Below, piece by piece: positions 8,150-16,707 of a DNA stretch of 55,876 nucleotides. The stretch's first letter is position 1. Each line of letters begins with the position of its first letter. Source of the DNA: Chthonomonadales bacterium (GTDB lineage: Bacteria > Armatimonadota > Chthonomonadetes > Chthonomonadales > CAJBBX01); the NCBI GenBank assembly GCA_013360745.1, contig JABWBA010000014.1, positions 1 through 55,876 of the forward strand. Reading direction: 5' to 3'. The position numbers and the translations under genes are program-made. The notes beneath the pieces are model-generated. The model was not told the origin of the DNA. It searched no databases and saw only the letters and a list, made by a program, of their open reading frames with translations.

Positions 8150-9121
8150 ATGGTGAAGCACTCTATGTCGGACCCGAATCCCGTCTCATCACGGCTGCGC
8201 GTTCCACTCTCCCTCGAGAATGTGACATGCGTCGGGCCGAATGGCCCCGTCCTGACCGATATCAGCCTGACCGTCGACGAAGGTGAGTGGATCACGCTCT
8301 TCGGGCCCTGCGGCTGCGGCAAAACCGCGCTCCTGAGCCTCTGCGCCGGCTCCCTGCGGCCCTCGTCCGGCGCTCGCCTGCAACGGGATCATCTCCGCAT
8401 CGCCCTGGCCTCCGAAACCATCGGGCAAGCATGGCGCGGATCGGCCAGAGGTGAGGTGGTGCGCCGGCTCGCGCGGGCAGGCGTTCCCCAGTCCAGACGT
8501 TTCGCCTATGCCGATGCCGCGCTGGATCTGATGGGTCTGGCGGATCTCGGCGATAGCCTGAGTCGAGAGCTGACCCATGGCCAGCGCGCAGGCCTGGAGA
8601 TCGCCGCGGCGATCGCTTCGCAGCCCGATCTGCTGCTGCTCGACAATCTCGTGTCGGCGATGCCGGAGCCGGTTCGAGCGCGGTTATTTGCCTATCTGGA
8701 CGATCAGCGCGGCGTGGAGGGGATGGCGGTCATCCATGCCACGTGCTCATCGGACGAAGCGGAGCGGGCGGAGCGGGTTCTGATGCTGGATCGGGGGCGG
8801 ATCATCGCTTCGGCAGCGCCGGACGAGCTCCTTGCGTCTCACGCGCCCGACACCGTCACGATCGAGGCCACAGACCCCGCCGCGATCGAGCGAACCCTGA
8901 CCGGCGTCTACGACATCGCGATCACGGAGACGAGGGACGGTCTCCGGTTTACCTCCGCAACGTCTCAGGAGGACGCGGCAAGGGTCCTGCGGCGCCCTCC
9001 CGAGGGGTTCCGCGCTGTGTACATCACCCGAGGCGATTTATGGCGCGCCCATGCGGCGTTGACGGCACGATCTACGGAGCGTCCCTCAGCAGATCGAGAT
9101 ACGCCACCTCGTCCGGACTGA
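8150..9121 (+). CDS. Orphan ABC-type ATP-binding protein with degenerate active site
   Basis: The product has about 323 residues from ATG 8150; ATG 8165 is an equally possible start and TTG 8105 is open too, none with a strong ribosome site. Walker A is intact (GPCGCGKT, 52-59). The signature is LTHGQ (141-145) instead of LSGGQ, and Walker B is LLLLD165-N166, so the catalytic glutamate is replaced by asparagine. The switch histidine (H196, VIHATC) is kept. A C-terminal region of about 110 residues resembles the accessory domain of ABC-2 export ATPases, where drug/lipid exporters of the DrrA type belong. No permease gene is adjacent. It may bind ATP but hydrolyse it slowly, or act as a regulator. 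Its last 50 bases overlap the 3' end of the convergent aldo/keto reductase gene. Confidence 0.82.
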   Translation: MVKHSMSDPNPVSSRLRVPLSLENVTCVGPNGPVLTDISLTVDEGEWITLFGPCGCGKTALLSLCAGSLRPSSGARLQRDHLRIALASETIGQAWRGSARGEVVRRLARAGVPQSRRFAYADAALDLMGLADLGDSLSRELTHGQRAGLEIAAAIASQPDLLLLDNLVSAMPEPVRARLFAYLDDQRGVEGMAVIHATCSSDEAERAERVLMLDRGRIIASAAPDELLASHAPDTVTIEATDPAAIERTLTGVYDIAITETRDGLRFTSATSQEDAARVLRRPPEGFRAVYITRGDLWRAHAALTARSTERPSADRDTPPRPD

Positions 9122-10034
9122 GCACGATCTCCAGCGCTGCAGCGCTCGATGCGAACTCCTCCGGGGTCTGACAGCCGACGAGGGCGAAGACGTTCATCGG
9201 CTGGTTCATCAAGAACGCCATCGCGATCTGCGGCACGTCCGCCCCTTTCGCCGCGGCAAGTTCCCGGACGCGATCGAGACGCTCGAAGCTCTCCTCGGAT
9301 CCATAGCACCGGACGGCTTGTTCCTCGTAGCCCTCAGTCCAGCTTGCCGCGTTCTCCCGGGTGATTCTGCCGGAGAAAAAGCCTGCGCCGAGGCTCGACC
9401 ACGATAGGACCGCGATGCCGCATTCCGCGTAGTATCGACGAGCGTCGGCTCCGCCCGGCCCGCCGATGCTGATGCAGTTGAGCCACGGCTCCTCCCGCTG
9501 GGGCGCGAGCGAATATTGCGGGTTGGTTACGGCGAACGGGATGAGACCATGTTCGGCGGCGTATTCGTTGGCAGCGCGTACTCGTTCGTAACTCCAGTTG
9601 GACCCGCCGAAGGCGCTGATGCGGCCGGCGCGAACGTGCTCGTTCAACGCTTCGACTATCGGACCCACGGGATAATCCGGGTCATCCCGATGCAGTACGT
9701 ACAGATCCACGCTGGGCAGCTGCATCTCTTCGAGCGTTTTATCCAGATCCGCAGCGATGTCCTCGGGCGTCACGCGACGGCGCTCGGCGTTGTGGTGCGC
9801 GCCCTTGGCGAGGATGACGACCTGATCGCGCACGTTCCGGTCCCGAACCCATGAACCGAGGATCCGATCCGTCGAGCCGTACACCCGGGCGGTGTCGAAG
9901 GTGGTGCAGCCCTGCGCCAATACCGCGTCGAGGAGTTTATATCCCTCTTCTTCGCCCCGTCCGGTCGCGACAAGGGAGCCGAATACCAACCGCGAAACCG
10001 GTTTGTCGATACCGGCGATAACCCCGTATTTCAT
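9072..10034 (-). CDS. Aldo/keto reductase
   Basis: The product has 320 residues, the standard size for the family, and is cytoplasmic. The NADPH-dependent (alpha/beta)8 barrel tetrad is complete: D47 and Y52 in FDTARVYG, K77 in ILAKGAHH and H115 in YVLHRDD. The overall pattern (VSRLVFGS at the start, PFAVTNPQYSLAP, MAFLMNQP near the end) is like YdhF-type oxidoreductases. ATG 10034 has GGAGG seven bases upstream and overlaps the stop of the preceding Gfo/Idh/MocA gene in an ATGA, so the two are translationally coupled. Such pairs often interconvert oxidised sugars or inositols. Its 3' end overlaps the convergent ABC gene by 50 bases. Confidence 0.93.
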   Translation of the reverse strand: MKYGVIAGIDKPVSRLVFGSLVATGRGEEEGYKLLDAVLAQGCTTFDTARVYGSTDRILGSWVRDRNVRDQVVILAKGAHHNAERRRVTPEDIAADLDKTLEEMQLPSVDLYVLHRDDPDYPVGPIVEALNEHVRAGRISAFGGSNWSYERVRAANEYAAEHGLIPFAVTNPQYSLAPQREEPWLNCISIGGPGGADARRYYAECGIAVLSWSSLGAGFFSGRITRENAASWTEGYEEQAVRCYGSEESFERLDRVRELAAAKGADVPQIAMAFLMNQPMNVFALVGCQTPEEFASSAAALEIVLSPDEVAYLDLLRDAP

Positions 10035-11020
10035 CCATTGACCTCCATCGGATAGCGGACGCCCCAGAGCGCCCTGAGCTGGTCCATCGTATCCACAATC
10101 GCGACCGTTTCGTCCAGTGGCAGGATAGGGCTTTCGGTGAGCCCGAGGCGAACGCAGCGACAGGCCTCAGCGACCTCGTATTCGAATCCCGATGCCCTCT
10201 TGGGTTCATGGTACTCCGCAGTCGCGCCTCCGCGCCGTACGGTCATCCGCTCGGGAACCCACCACGGCGAGGGGATGCTGATCGAGCCCTCGGTGCCGGA
10301 GACGATCGCCAGATGGGGTGTGGTTACCCGGACGCCGGTGGTAAGGGAGGCAAGCGAACCAGACGGATAGGCGAGCGTGATCGCGGCCGCCTCGTCCACC
10401 CCTGTTTCGCCCAGAACGGCCAATCCCGAGACCCGGTTCGGGGTCCCGAGGAGCATGGACGCGAAGGAGATCGGATAGACGCCGACATCGAGCAGCCCTC
10501 CGCCCGCGAGCTCCGGGCTGAACAGCCTGCTGTCGGCGTTGAAGCCGGCTCGGAAGCCGAAGTCGGCGGTGATCATCTGAATATCGCCGATCTCACCAGT
10601 CTCGACTATCGTACGCAAACGGGCCATCAGAGGGAAGAACCGCGTCCACATGGCTTCCATCAGGAAGACGCCTTTTCTCTTCGCCGCATCGACGACCGTC
10701 TGCGCCTCACGCGCATTGACGGTGAAGGGCTTTTCGCACATCACCCCTTTGCCCGCTTCGATCGCGAGAAGCGCGCAGGGGGCGTGCATCGGATGGGGTG
10801 TGGCGACATAGACAAGGTCGACATCGGGATCGGCAACGAGGTCCTCGTAGCTCCCGTACGCTCGGGGTATGTGCCATTTCTCGGCGAACGCCCGGGCGCG
10901 TTCCGGATCCCGGGAGCCTACCGCGAGGACCTCGGCGTCGGAGGTCGCACGGACGCCGTCGATAAAGTTGCGCGTGATGTTGCCGGGGCCGATGATGCCC
11001 CAGCGGATTGGATCGGCCAT
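10031..11020 (-). CDS. Gfo/Idh/MocA family oxidoreductase (cytoplasmic)
   Basis: The product has 329 residues. The N-terminal Rossmann fold has WGIIGPGNI (G11, G13) and the conserved GVMCEKPFTVN block with E96-K97-P98, in which the lysine is the usual catalytic/cofactor residue. The C-terminal part has the GGGLLDVGVYPISFAS segment typical of trans-dihydrodiol or glucose-fructose oxidoreductase-like members. There is no signal peptide, unlike the paralogue at 50856-52160. ATG 11020 follows an AGGTGA ribosome site. It is the first gene of a two-gene minus-strand operon with the aldo/keto reductase and divergent from the GH172 gene with 250 bases between. Probable role: NAD(P)-dependent oxidation or reduction of a sugar or cyclitol. 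Confidence 0.94.
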   Translation of the reverse strand: MADPIRWGIIGPGNITRNFIDGVRATSDAEVLAVGSRDPERARAFAEKWHIPRAYGSYEDLVADPDVDLVYVATPHPMHAPCALLAIEAGKGVMCEKPFTVNAREAQTVVDAAKRKGVFLMEAMWTRFFPLMARLRTIVETGEIGDIQMITADFGFRAGFNADSRLFSPELAGGGLLDVGVYPISFASMLLGTPNRVSGLAVLGETGVDEAAAITLAYPSGSLASLTTGVRVTTPHLAIVSGTEGSISIPSPWWVPERMTVRRGGATAEYHEPKRASGFEYEVAEACRCVRLGLTESPILPLDETVAIVDTMDQLRALWGVRYPMEVNG

Positions 11021-11270
11021 ATATCACCTGTCGGGTTCAATAGTCCGGGTTCAGGCTCTGCCTGGTCCGTTTCTGAATCGTTCGCCGGATTGGCAGTCCG
11101 ATCCTGCGCAGTTTTGCACGGATGTTGACGACGGATGCAGACAGGCGCACCGCGATCGATGGTTCGACGAATATCGCAGGAGATAACGTCTCGGCGATCG
11201 AATAGAAGCATCATCGGGTGCTGTTGCCTGGCCGGTTCGGCCATCCATATCATCGCACGGAGGTACCACG

Positions 11271-12893
11271 GTGTACCGATTTCTGATCCCAATCATCAGC
11301 GCAATCGTCCTTGCCATCCAACCTGCCAGCGCCGATGACGCTCTGGCCTCGCTCGCACGGCCGCAGGACGGTCGGAGCATGCGGGCGACCTCGAGCTTTC
11401 GCCTCGGCGCCGACGGCAAGTACGATCCCAGGGCCGATCCTCTTGGCGACCGAACCGAGCGGAGCAACTACGACAACTTTCGGGTAGCTCCCGGGGCGAC
11501 GCATACGGTGATGGACGTGAAGGGCCCGGGCATGATCACGCACATGTGGTTCACATTCCTCGGGCCGGAACCGGGCGGATGGGCCGGCGCCGGTTCGGCC
11601 ACTCATCAGGACATGCTGCTGCGGATCTACTGGGACGGCAGCGATCGACCCGGCGTCGAAGCGCCCGTCGGGGATTTCTTCGCCAACTGTTTTGGTAAGC
11701 GCAGTGAGGTCAAGAGCCTGCCCGTCATCGTCGAGGATGCCGACAGTTACAACTGCTTCTGGCGCATGCCCTTTCGAAAGTCAGCCCGAATCGAGATCAT
11801 CAATCAGGGGACCAAGCCGGTCAATCTCCTCTACTACAACGTCGATTGGATCAAGCTCAACAAGCTTGCGAAGGATACGCCCTACTTCTACGCGCAGTAT
11901 CGCCAGGAGTACCCGGTAAAGAGCGGGCAGGACTATGTCGTGCTGGAGACGGAAGGGAAGGGGCATTATGTCGGCACCGTCCTCGCGGTCCGCACTCGGA
12001 GCCCGAGCTGGTTCGGCGAAGGCGATGAGAAGATGTGGATCGACGGCGAGGCCAGGCCGTCCATATGGGGTACGGGCACCGAAGACTACTTCCTGTCGGC
12101 GTGGGGACTGAAGACCACGAGCACGCCCTATTTCGGCGTACCGTACTTCGATCAATGGGGCATTGTCGGCGGTCATACCAGCGCCTATCGATGGCATCTG
12201 GCCGATCCGATCGTCTTCCAGAAGGGCATCCGCGTTGCGTTCGAGCATTGGGGCTGGATCTCGCCCGACGAAAACCCCGAGAAACGCTCCATGAGCTGGA
12301 ACGAACGGGAGGACGATTACTCAAGCGTCGCCTACTGGTATCAGACAGGCACGCCCACATTCCAGGCCAGAGCTCCAGAAGGCAAGGATCGGCGTCTGCC
12401 AAATCTCGACCGTGTGATCGCCTACGCGCGGGACTATAACGATGCGAAGCGCCGCGGAGAGGGCGCCGCGCAAACGCAGCAACTCCCCTTCTTCGAAGGG
12501 CAGCAGCTTCTCTATAAGCCGGAAAAAGAGGCGGGCGCATGGCTGGAGATCCCGTTCCATGTGGAGGTAAAGGAGCCGCTTCGGCTGCTTCTGAATGTTG
12601 CGACGTCGTATGACTTCGGCACCTATCAAGCGTATCTCAACGGAGTCAAGATCGGCGCTCCGATCGATCTCTATTCAGCTGATATCGCCAGCAAGGAAGT
12701 GCATCTCCTGGACTTCTGGCCAGATCCCGGCGACTATACGATCCGCCTTGAGTGCGTCGGCAAGAATCCGGCGTCATCGGGCTGGTATCTCGGCATCGAG
12801 TCGGTACGCCTGCGGGAGCGGCGACCGCGCGTCAAGGAGTGGGGCTTCGAAAAGGATCGCGACTGGAAGAAGGATCCGGTCCTCCACGGGTAG
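11271..12893 (+). CDS. Exported DUF2961 protein (glycoside hydrolase family 172-like)
   Basis: The product has 540 residues. GTG 11271 is chosen because GGAGG ends seven bases before it and a signal peptide follows (MYRFLIPIISAIVLAIQPASA). The core begins with TERSNYDNFRVAPGATHTVMDVKGPGMITHMWFTF and continues with LRIYWDGSDRPGVEAPVGDFF, WRMPFRKSARIEI and GTGTEDYF; these are the recognised blocks of DUF2961, now GH172, whose characterised members hydrolyse difructose anhydride or arabinofuranosyl linkages. A C-terminal beta-sandwich (about residues 420-525: FGTYQAYLNGVKIG...YTIRLECVGKNPASSGWYLGIESV) looks like an added carbohydrate-binding-like module. The gene is divergent from the oxidoreductase operon and starts a plus-strand group with the next two genes. 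Confidence 0.92.
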   Translation: MYRFLIPIISAIVLAIQPASADDALASLARPQDGRSMRATSSFRLGADGKYDPRADPLGDRTERSNYDNFRVAPGATHTVMDVKGPGMITHMWFTFLGPEPGGWAGAGSATHQDMLLRIYWDGSDRPGVEAPVGDFFANCFGKRSEVKSLPVIVEDADSYNCFWRMPFRKSARIEIINQGTKPVNLLYYNVDWIKLNKLAKDTPYFYAQYRQEYPVKSGQDYVVLETEGKGHYVGTVLAVRTRSPSWFGEGDEKMWIDGEARPSIWGTGTEDYFLSAWGLKTTSTPYFGVPYFDQWGIVGGHTSAYRWHLADPIVFQKGIRVAFEHWGWISPDENPEKRSMSWNEREDDYSSVAYWYQTGTPTFQARAPEGKDRRLPNLDRVIAYARDYNDAKRRGEGAAQTQQLPFFEGQQLLYKPEKEAGAWLEIPFHVEVKEPLRLLLNVATSYDFGTYQAYLNGVKIGAPIDLYSADIASKEVHLLDFWPDPGDYTIRLECVGKNPASSGWYLGIESVRLRERRPRVKEWGFEKDRDWKKDPVLHG

Positions 12894-12949
12894 TCGCAAC
12901 ACTGAGCGAACCGAGGAGCGGCAACGATAGGTCCGTTCTACTCCGCGAT

Positions 12950-14635
12950 GTGCTCACAGCCCTTGCGGAGGGCGCAGCCGCCTGCATCTCGCGGCAGATC
13001 GTGGAGGACGGCCCTGATCGTGGGGGGATCGTGCGGCCGGATTGGGGTATCGCCGAGCCGTCCGGGTCTGCCGGATTTCTGGGGCTGGGCGGCGTTCTGT
13101 ACTGCGCGAGGCATCTGCGGCCGGGCGAGACCCCCATCGGGCCTCCCGATGCGGAACTGATCCCCGCCCTGCAGAGGGCCGCGGAGTATCTGCGGCGCGT
13201 CCAGAGACCGTCCGGTTGCATCGACCTCAGGGACTGCAACTACGATTCGGCGCCCGATACGGCCTTCGCCGTACAGGCGCTCTGTCCCGTCCTCGAGCTT
13301 GGCCGTCGAGTGCAGGGGCCTTCGACGGATTGGACGACGCTGATCACGACGATCGCCCAGTTCGTCCAACAGGCCTGCTCAGGTATGGCCAGCGGCGGCT
13401 TCCATACTCCCAATCATCGCTGGGTGATGGCGGCAGCAATGGCCTGGGCGGATCGGCTCCTTCCGAACCTCGACGTCCAGAGCACCGTGGCGTCGTATCT
13501 GGCCGAGGGGTACGACATCGATGCCGATGGGGCTTACATCGAGCGAAGCGCGGGCGTATACGACGGGATCTGCGATCGCTCCTTGCTGATCCTCCACGAG
13601 ACGCTCGGCGATGAGGCGGCCTATCGGGCGGCTCGCGCGAACCTGCGGCTGGACCTCGACCTCCTACACCCGGATGGATCCATCGAAACCGGCCTGTCGC
13701 GACGACAGGACAGGTTCGGCAGAGCGGTTCCGGCTTCGCTGGCGCTGCCGCTTCTCATGGCGCACCGAACCGAGCCCGATCCCGCATTCGAAGGCGCCGC
13801 TGCCCTGATCTGGCGCCGGACCAAGGGCGATGCGGCCGGTCTCGCCTGGCATTTGTTACGCCACGATCTCGACGGGTTCGGGGCTGTCGCCGCCGCGAAG
13901 CTTCCGCCAGTCACGCACCGGTACGGATGTTCCGGTCTCTGGCGCTCGCGCCGAGGCGAGATCAGCGCGACCGCGTACACCGGTTCCACTCGCCTCTTCT
14001 CGCTCGTCTACGGTGAGGCCGAGATCGCGGCCGTCCGGATCAGCCAGAGCTATTTCGGCGTGGGTCAGTTCGTGGCGGACTGTTCTACTGAGGTCGCTGG
14101 CGGTATCGTGCTTCGTTCGGAAGGGAGGCGCGAGGTCCATCGTCCCGGGTACGAGCTTCCCCTCGGGCGTCCCGTGGAAGCGGAGACCTGGTACGAGCGG
14201 CGGGGCGAGCGGGCCTGGCGCGAACTGCCCCGGCCCGTTTCGGAGCTCGACATCATCGAGATGGACGACGGCTTCGAACTTGTGTATCGCACCGTGGGGG
14301 GCATGGACGATGTGACCGCCCAGATCGCCCTGGATTTCCCGGCCGGGGGCATCTGGGAGACCGCCGACACCGCGTTGCGCCCAGAGGCCGGGCAGGCGCT
14401 CTTCCTGAAGCAAGGGTACGCGAGGATGCGCTACGGCGTACGGGCCATCGTGATCGGTCCGGGCGCGGATGCGCACCGGATGTGGGCGATGCGGGACGCC
14501 GAACTGGCCCCGGACTATGTGCGGATCCTCCTTACGTTTGTCACGCCGGTACAACACCGGCTCCGCATTCGGACCGTGTCTGGCCCGGACGTCGAACGCG
14601 ACTGGTGTTCCGAGCCCGCCGGGCCTGAGGACTGA
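12950..14635 (+). CDS. Uncharacterised protein, probable alpha/alpha-barrel (heparinase-like fold suspected)
   Basis: I do not recognise the family. About 561 residues are coded if GTG 12950 is the start; the frame is open back into the GH172 gene, and a GAGGAG at 12913-12918 has no in-frame ATG, GTG or TTG at a good distance, so the start is uncertain. There is no signal peptide. The first half has repeated helix-rich blocks with the signature of toroidal (alpha/alpha)6 enzymes (SAPDTAFAVQALCPVLELG, ASGGFHTPNHRWVMAAAMAWA, SAGVYDGICDRSLLILHETLG, HPDGSIETGLSRRQDRFG); the second half is beta-rich. This order resembles heparinase II/III-type lyases and related unknown proteins, but no catalytic set is clear. 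It overlaps or abuts the beta-propeller/cytochrome gene, suggesting one transcript with GH172. Confidence 0.75.
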   Translation: MLTALAEGAAACISRQIVEDGPDRGGIVRPDWGIAEPSGSAGFLGLGGVLYCARHLRPGETPIGPPDAELIPALQRAAEYLRRVQRPSGCIDLRDCNYDSAPDTAFAVQALCPVLELGRRVQGPSTDWTTLITTIAQFVQQACSGMASGGFHTPNHRWVMAAAMAWADRLLPNLDVQSTVASYLAEGYDIDADGAYIERSAGVYDGICDRSLLILHETLGDEAAYRAARANLRLDLDLLHPDGSIETGLSRRQDRFGRAVPASLALPLLMAHRTEPDPAFEGAAALIWRRTKGDAAGLAWHLLRHDLDGFGAVAAAKLPPVTHRYGCSGLWRSRRGEISATAYTGSTRLFSLVYGEAEIAAVRISQSYFGVGQFVADCSTEVAGGIVLRSEGRREVHRPGYELPLGRPVEAETWYERRGERAWRELPRPVSELDIIEMDDGFELVYRTVGGMDDVTAQIALDFPAGGIWETADTALRPEAGQALFLKQGYARMRYGVRAIVIGPGADAHRMWAMRDAELAPDYVRILLTFVTPVQHRLRIRTVSGPDVERDWCSEPAGPED

Positions 14636-14724
14636 TGAGCGGATCCGCTGCGCAGGAGAAGATCCGTTTGGCAGAGAATCAGCCGACACGGCAGTTCAGT
14701 CGTACCGACCGCATGGAGGCGCCC

Positions 14725-16683
14725 ATGGCCCACATCATCAACCGTCCTCTGCGGAGCCCGTTTCGGAGCCGGCTGCGCGCAGGCTCGGCACGGCTCCTGG
14801 CCGGATTCATCGCCCCGCTGCTGCTCATTGGGGCTGCGGGGCTCTTCGCGAGCGCTCCGCGCGTTACGCGGTCGGCGGTAGACGCGGTCTATACGACGGA
14901 CGGTCGGTTCATCGCCGTCGCCGATCAGACGGGTAACGAGGTGACGATCCTGGAGCCGTCCCGAGGTCGGGTGACCAGACGAATCCCGCTGCGGATGCCG
15001 TGGGGCGTGTGCGCGCTGGACGGGCGAGTGTACGCGACCCTGTACGATACCGACACCGTGGCCGAGATCGACCCTTCGACCGGCCGGGTGGTGCGGCGCC
15101 TGAAGGTCGGCGCGTATCCCAGGGCTATCGCGGCGCTGCAGCGGTCGAAGCGGCTCCTCGTGGCGAATACGGGTACGGGGGATATTTCGGTTATCGACCT
15201 GAAATCAGGCAGGGCTGTGCGCCGTCTGCTCGGGGGCGCGTCGATCGGCGGGATCGGGGCAACGCCCGACGAGACGATGGCCATCGCGCCCGATCTGATC
15301 CCCGTGGGCGACGCCCGGAGAGAGGATCATGCCGCGACCGTCGGACTCTTCGACCTGCGGACCGGCAAGTCGCTGGCTCGCGTCGCCCTGCCGGCAGGAG
15401 CTGTAAATGCCCGCGGCGTCGCGGTTACGCCCGATTCGCGGTGGGCCATGATCGTCCACTCGATCGGCCGCTACAACGTGCCCACGACACAGCTGGACCG
15501 TGGCTGGGTCAACACGAATGCGCTCTCGATCATCGATCTGAAGGCCCGGACATTGTATGCGACCGTCCTACTCGATCAGGCTCAGGACGGCGCTGCCGAC
15601 CCCTGGGGCGTGGCGATGGACCGGCAGGGCAAACGGCTCTGGATTACGCTGTCGGGCGTACACGAACTCGCTGCGATCGATTTCGAGCGGCTCATGCGCT
15701 GGATCGCAGGCGGTCTGCCCGACGATCACCCCCTTGCGAAACCGTCCCCGGAGTGGTCGATCACGACGCGCAACATCTGGCTGGAGATCAAGGAGGATCC
15801 GGAGAGGCGGCGGGACCTCGTGGATGATCTCTCGGCGCTCTATGTCGGCGGTCTCATCAAGCGATATCGCCTTGCCGGGCACGGCCCGCGTGGGCTGTGC
15901 CTGTCGCCGGACGGTCGACGTCTCGCGATCGCGGAGTACTTCAGCGGGAGCGTCAGCCTGATGGACACAATAAGCGGAGCGTTTCGAACGGCGTCCCTGG
16001 GCCCGTCCGGACCGCCCGACGCCGCGCGCAGAGGCGAGCAGCGTTTTCACGACGCCACGTTATCGTTCCAACGCTGGATGAGTTGCGCCACCTGCCACCC
16101 TGATGGGAGGGCGGATGGCCTCAACTGGGATCTCCTGAACGATGGGATGGGCAACCCCAAGAACAACCGATCCCTGCTCAACGCCCATCGGCCCGGACCG
16201 AAGATGGCGCACGGTATACGCGCCACGTTCTCCATCGCGGTGGCCGCGGGGTTCAAGTTCTTCCATCGAACGCCTCAGAAGGGCGAGCAGGAAGACATCG
16301 AAGCCTACATCCGATCCATGCGCCCGTTCCCGAGCCCGCACCGCATCGGACCCGATCGATCCCGCCTGAGCCCGAAGGCGCTGGAGGGTAAGGCGCTCTT
16401 TGAAAGCAAGCGGACGCGCTGCGCCTCCTGCCATTCGGGACCCCTCTTCACCGACGGCCGGATCCATGACACGGGCACTAGGGACGAATACGATACGGCC
16501 GGCACCTTCGTTACCCCGCCGCTCGTCGAGGTATGGCGGACCGCGCCGTACCTGCACGATGGGAGCGCCGTAACGATCATGGACGTCCTGACCGGTTCGA
16601 ACCGGTCCGATCGGCACGGCGTCACCTCCCATCTTAGTAAGAAACAGCTCGAGGCACTGGCCGAGTACGTGCTCTCCCTGTAG
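14725..16683 (+). CDS. YncE-like beta-propeller fused to di-heme cytochrome c domain
   Basis: The product has 652 residues. ATG 14725 is preferred because GGAGG ends five bases before it and an N-terminal export signal follows (basic stretch, then LLAGFIAPLLLIGAAGLFASA); the earlier ATG at 14635 overlaps the preceding stop but has poor signals. Residues about 45-430 hold repeated blades of a YVTN/YncE propeller (VYTTDGRFIAVADQTGNEVTIL, LLVANTGTGDISVIDL, LSPDGRRLAIAEYFSGSVSLMD). The C-terminal third has two heme c sites, C454-A-T-C-H and C566-A-S-C-H, with TAPYLHDGSA after the second, like bacterial cytochrome c peroxidase/MauG-type modules. It is probably a periplasmic electron-transfer or oxidase protein whose propeller serves as a docking or substrate platform. 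The electron partner is unknown. Confidence 0.87.
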   Translation: MAHIINRPLRSPFRSRLRAGSARLLAGFIAPLLLIGAAGLFASAPRVTRSAVDAVYTTDGRFIAVADQTGNEVTILEPSRGRVTRRIPLRMPWGVCALDGRVYATLYDTDTVAEIDPSTGRVVRRLKVGAYPRAIAALQRSKRLLVANTGTGDISVIDLKSGRAVRRLLGGASIGGIGATPDETMAIAPDLIPVGDARREDHAATVGLFDLRTGKSLARVALPAGAVNARGVAVTPDSRWAMIVHSIGRYNVPTTQLDRGWVNTNALSIIDLKARTLYATVLLDQAQDGAADPWGVAMDRQGKRLWITLSGVHELAAIDFERLMRWIAGGLPDDHPLAKPSPEWSITTRNIWLEIKEDPERRRDLVDDLSALYVGGLIKRYRLAGHGPRGLCLSPDGRRLAIAEYFSGSVSLMDTISGAFRTASLGPSGPPDAARRGEQRFHDATLSFQRWMSCATCHPDGRADGLNWDLLNDGMGNPKNNRSLLNAHRPGPKMAHGIRATFSIAVAAGFKFFHRTPQKGEQEDIEAYIRSMRPFPSPHRIGPDRSRLSPKALEGKALFESKRTRCASCHSGPLFTDGRIHDTGTRDEYDTAGTFVTPPLVEVWRTAPYLHDGSAVTIMDVLTGSNRSDRHGVTSHLSKKQLEALAEYVLSL

Positions 16684-16707
16684 CGCCCTTTGTCGTCGCC
16701 AACCCGT

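Noticed and set aside
11021-11270. Promoter from TTGACG at 11125
   Set aside because: No -10 element is found at 16-18 bases; the divergent interval surely contains promoters but I could not place them.
16594-16612. GGTTCGAACC resembling a tRNA T-arm
   Set aside because: It is inside the cytochrome fusion coding sequence, is a simple palindrome, and no acceptor or anticodon arms surround it. I found no tRNA anywhere in the window.
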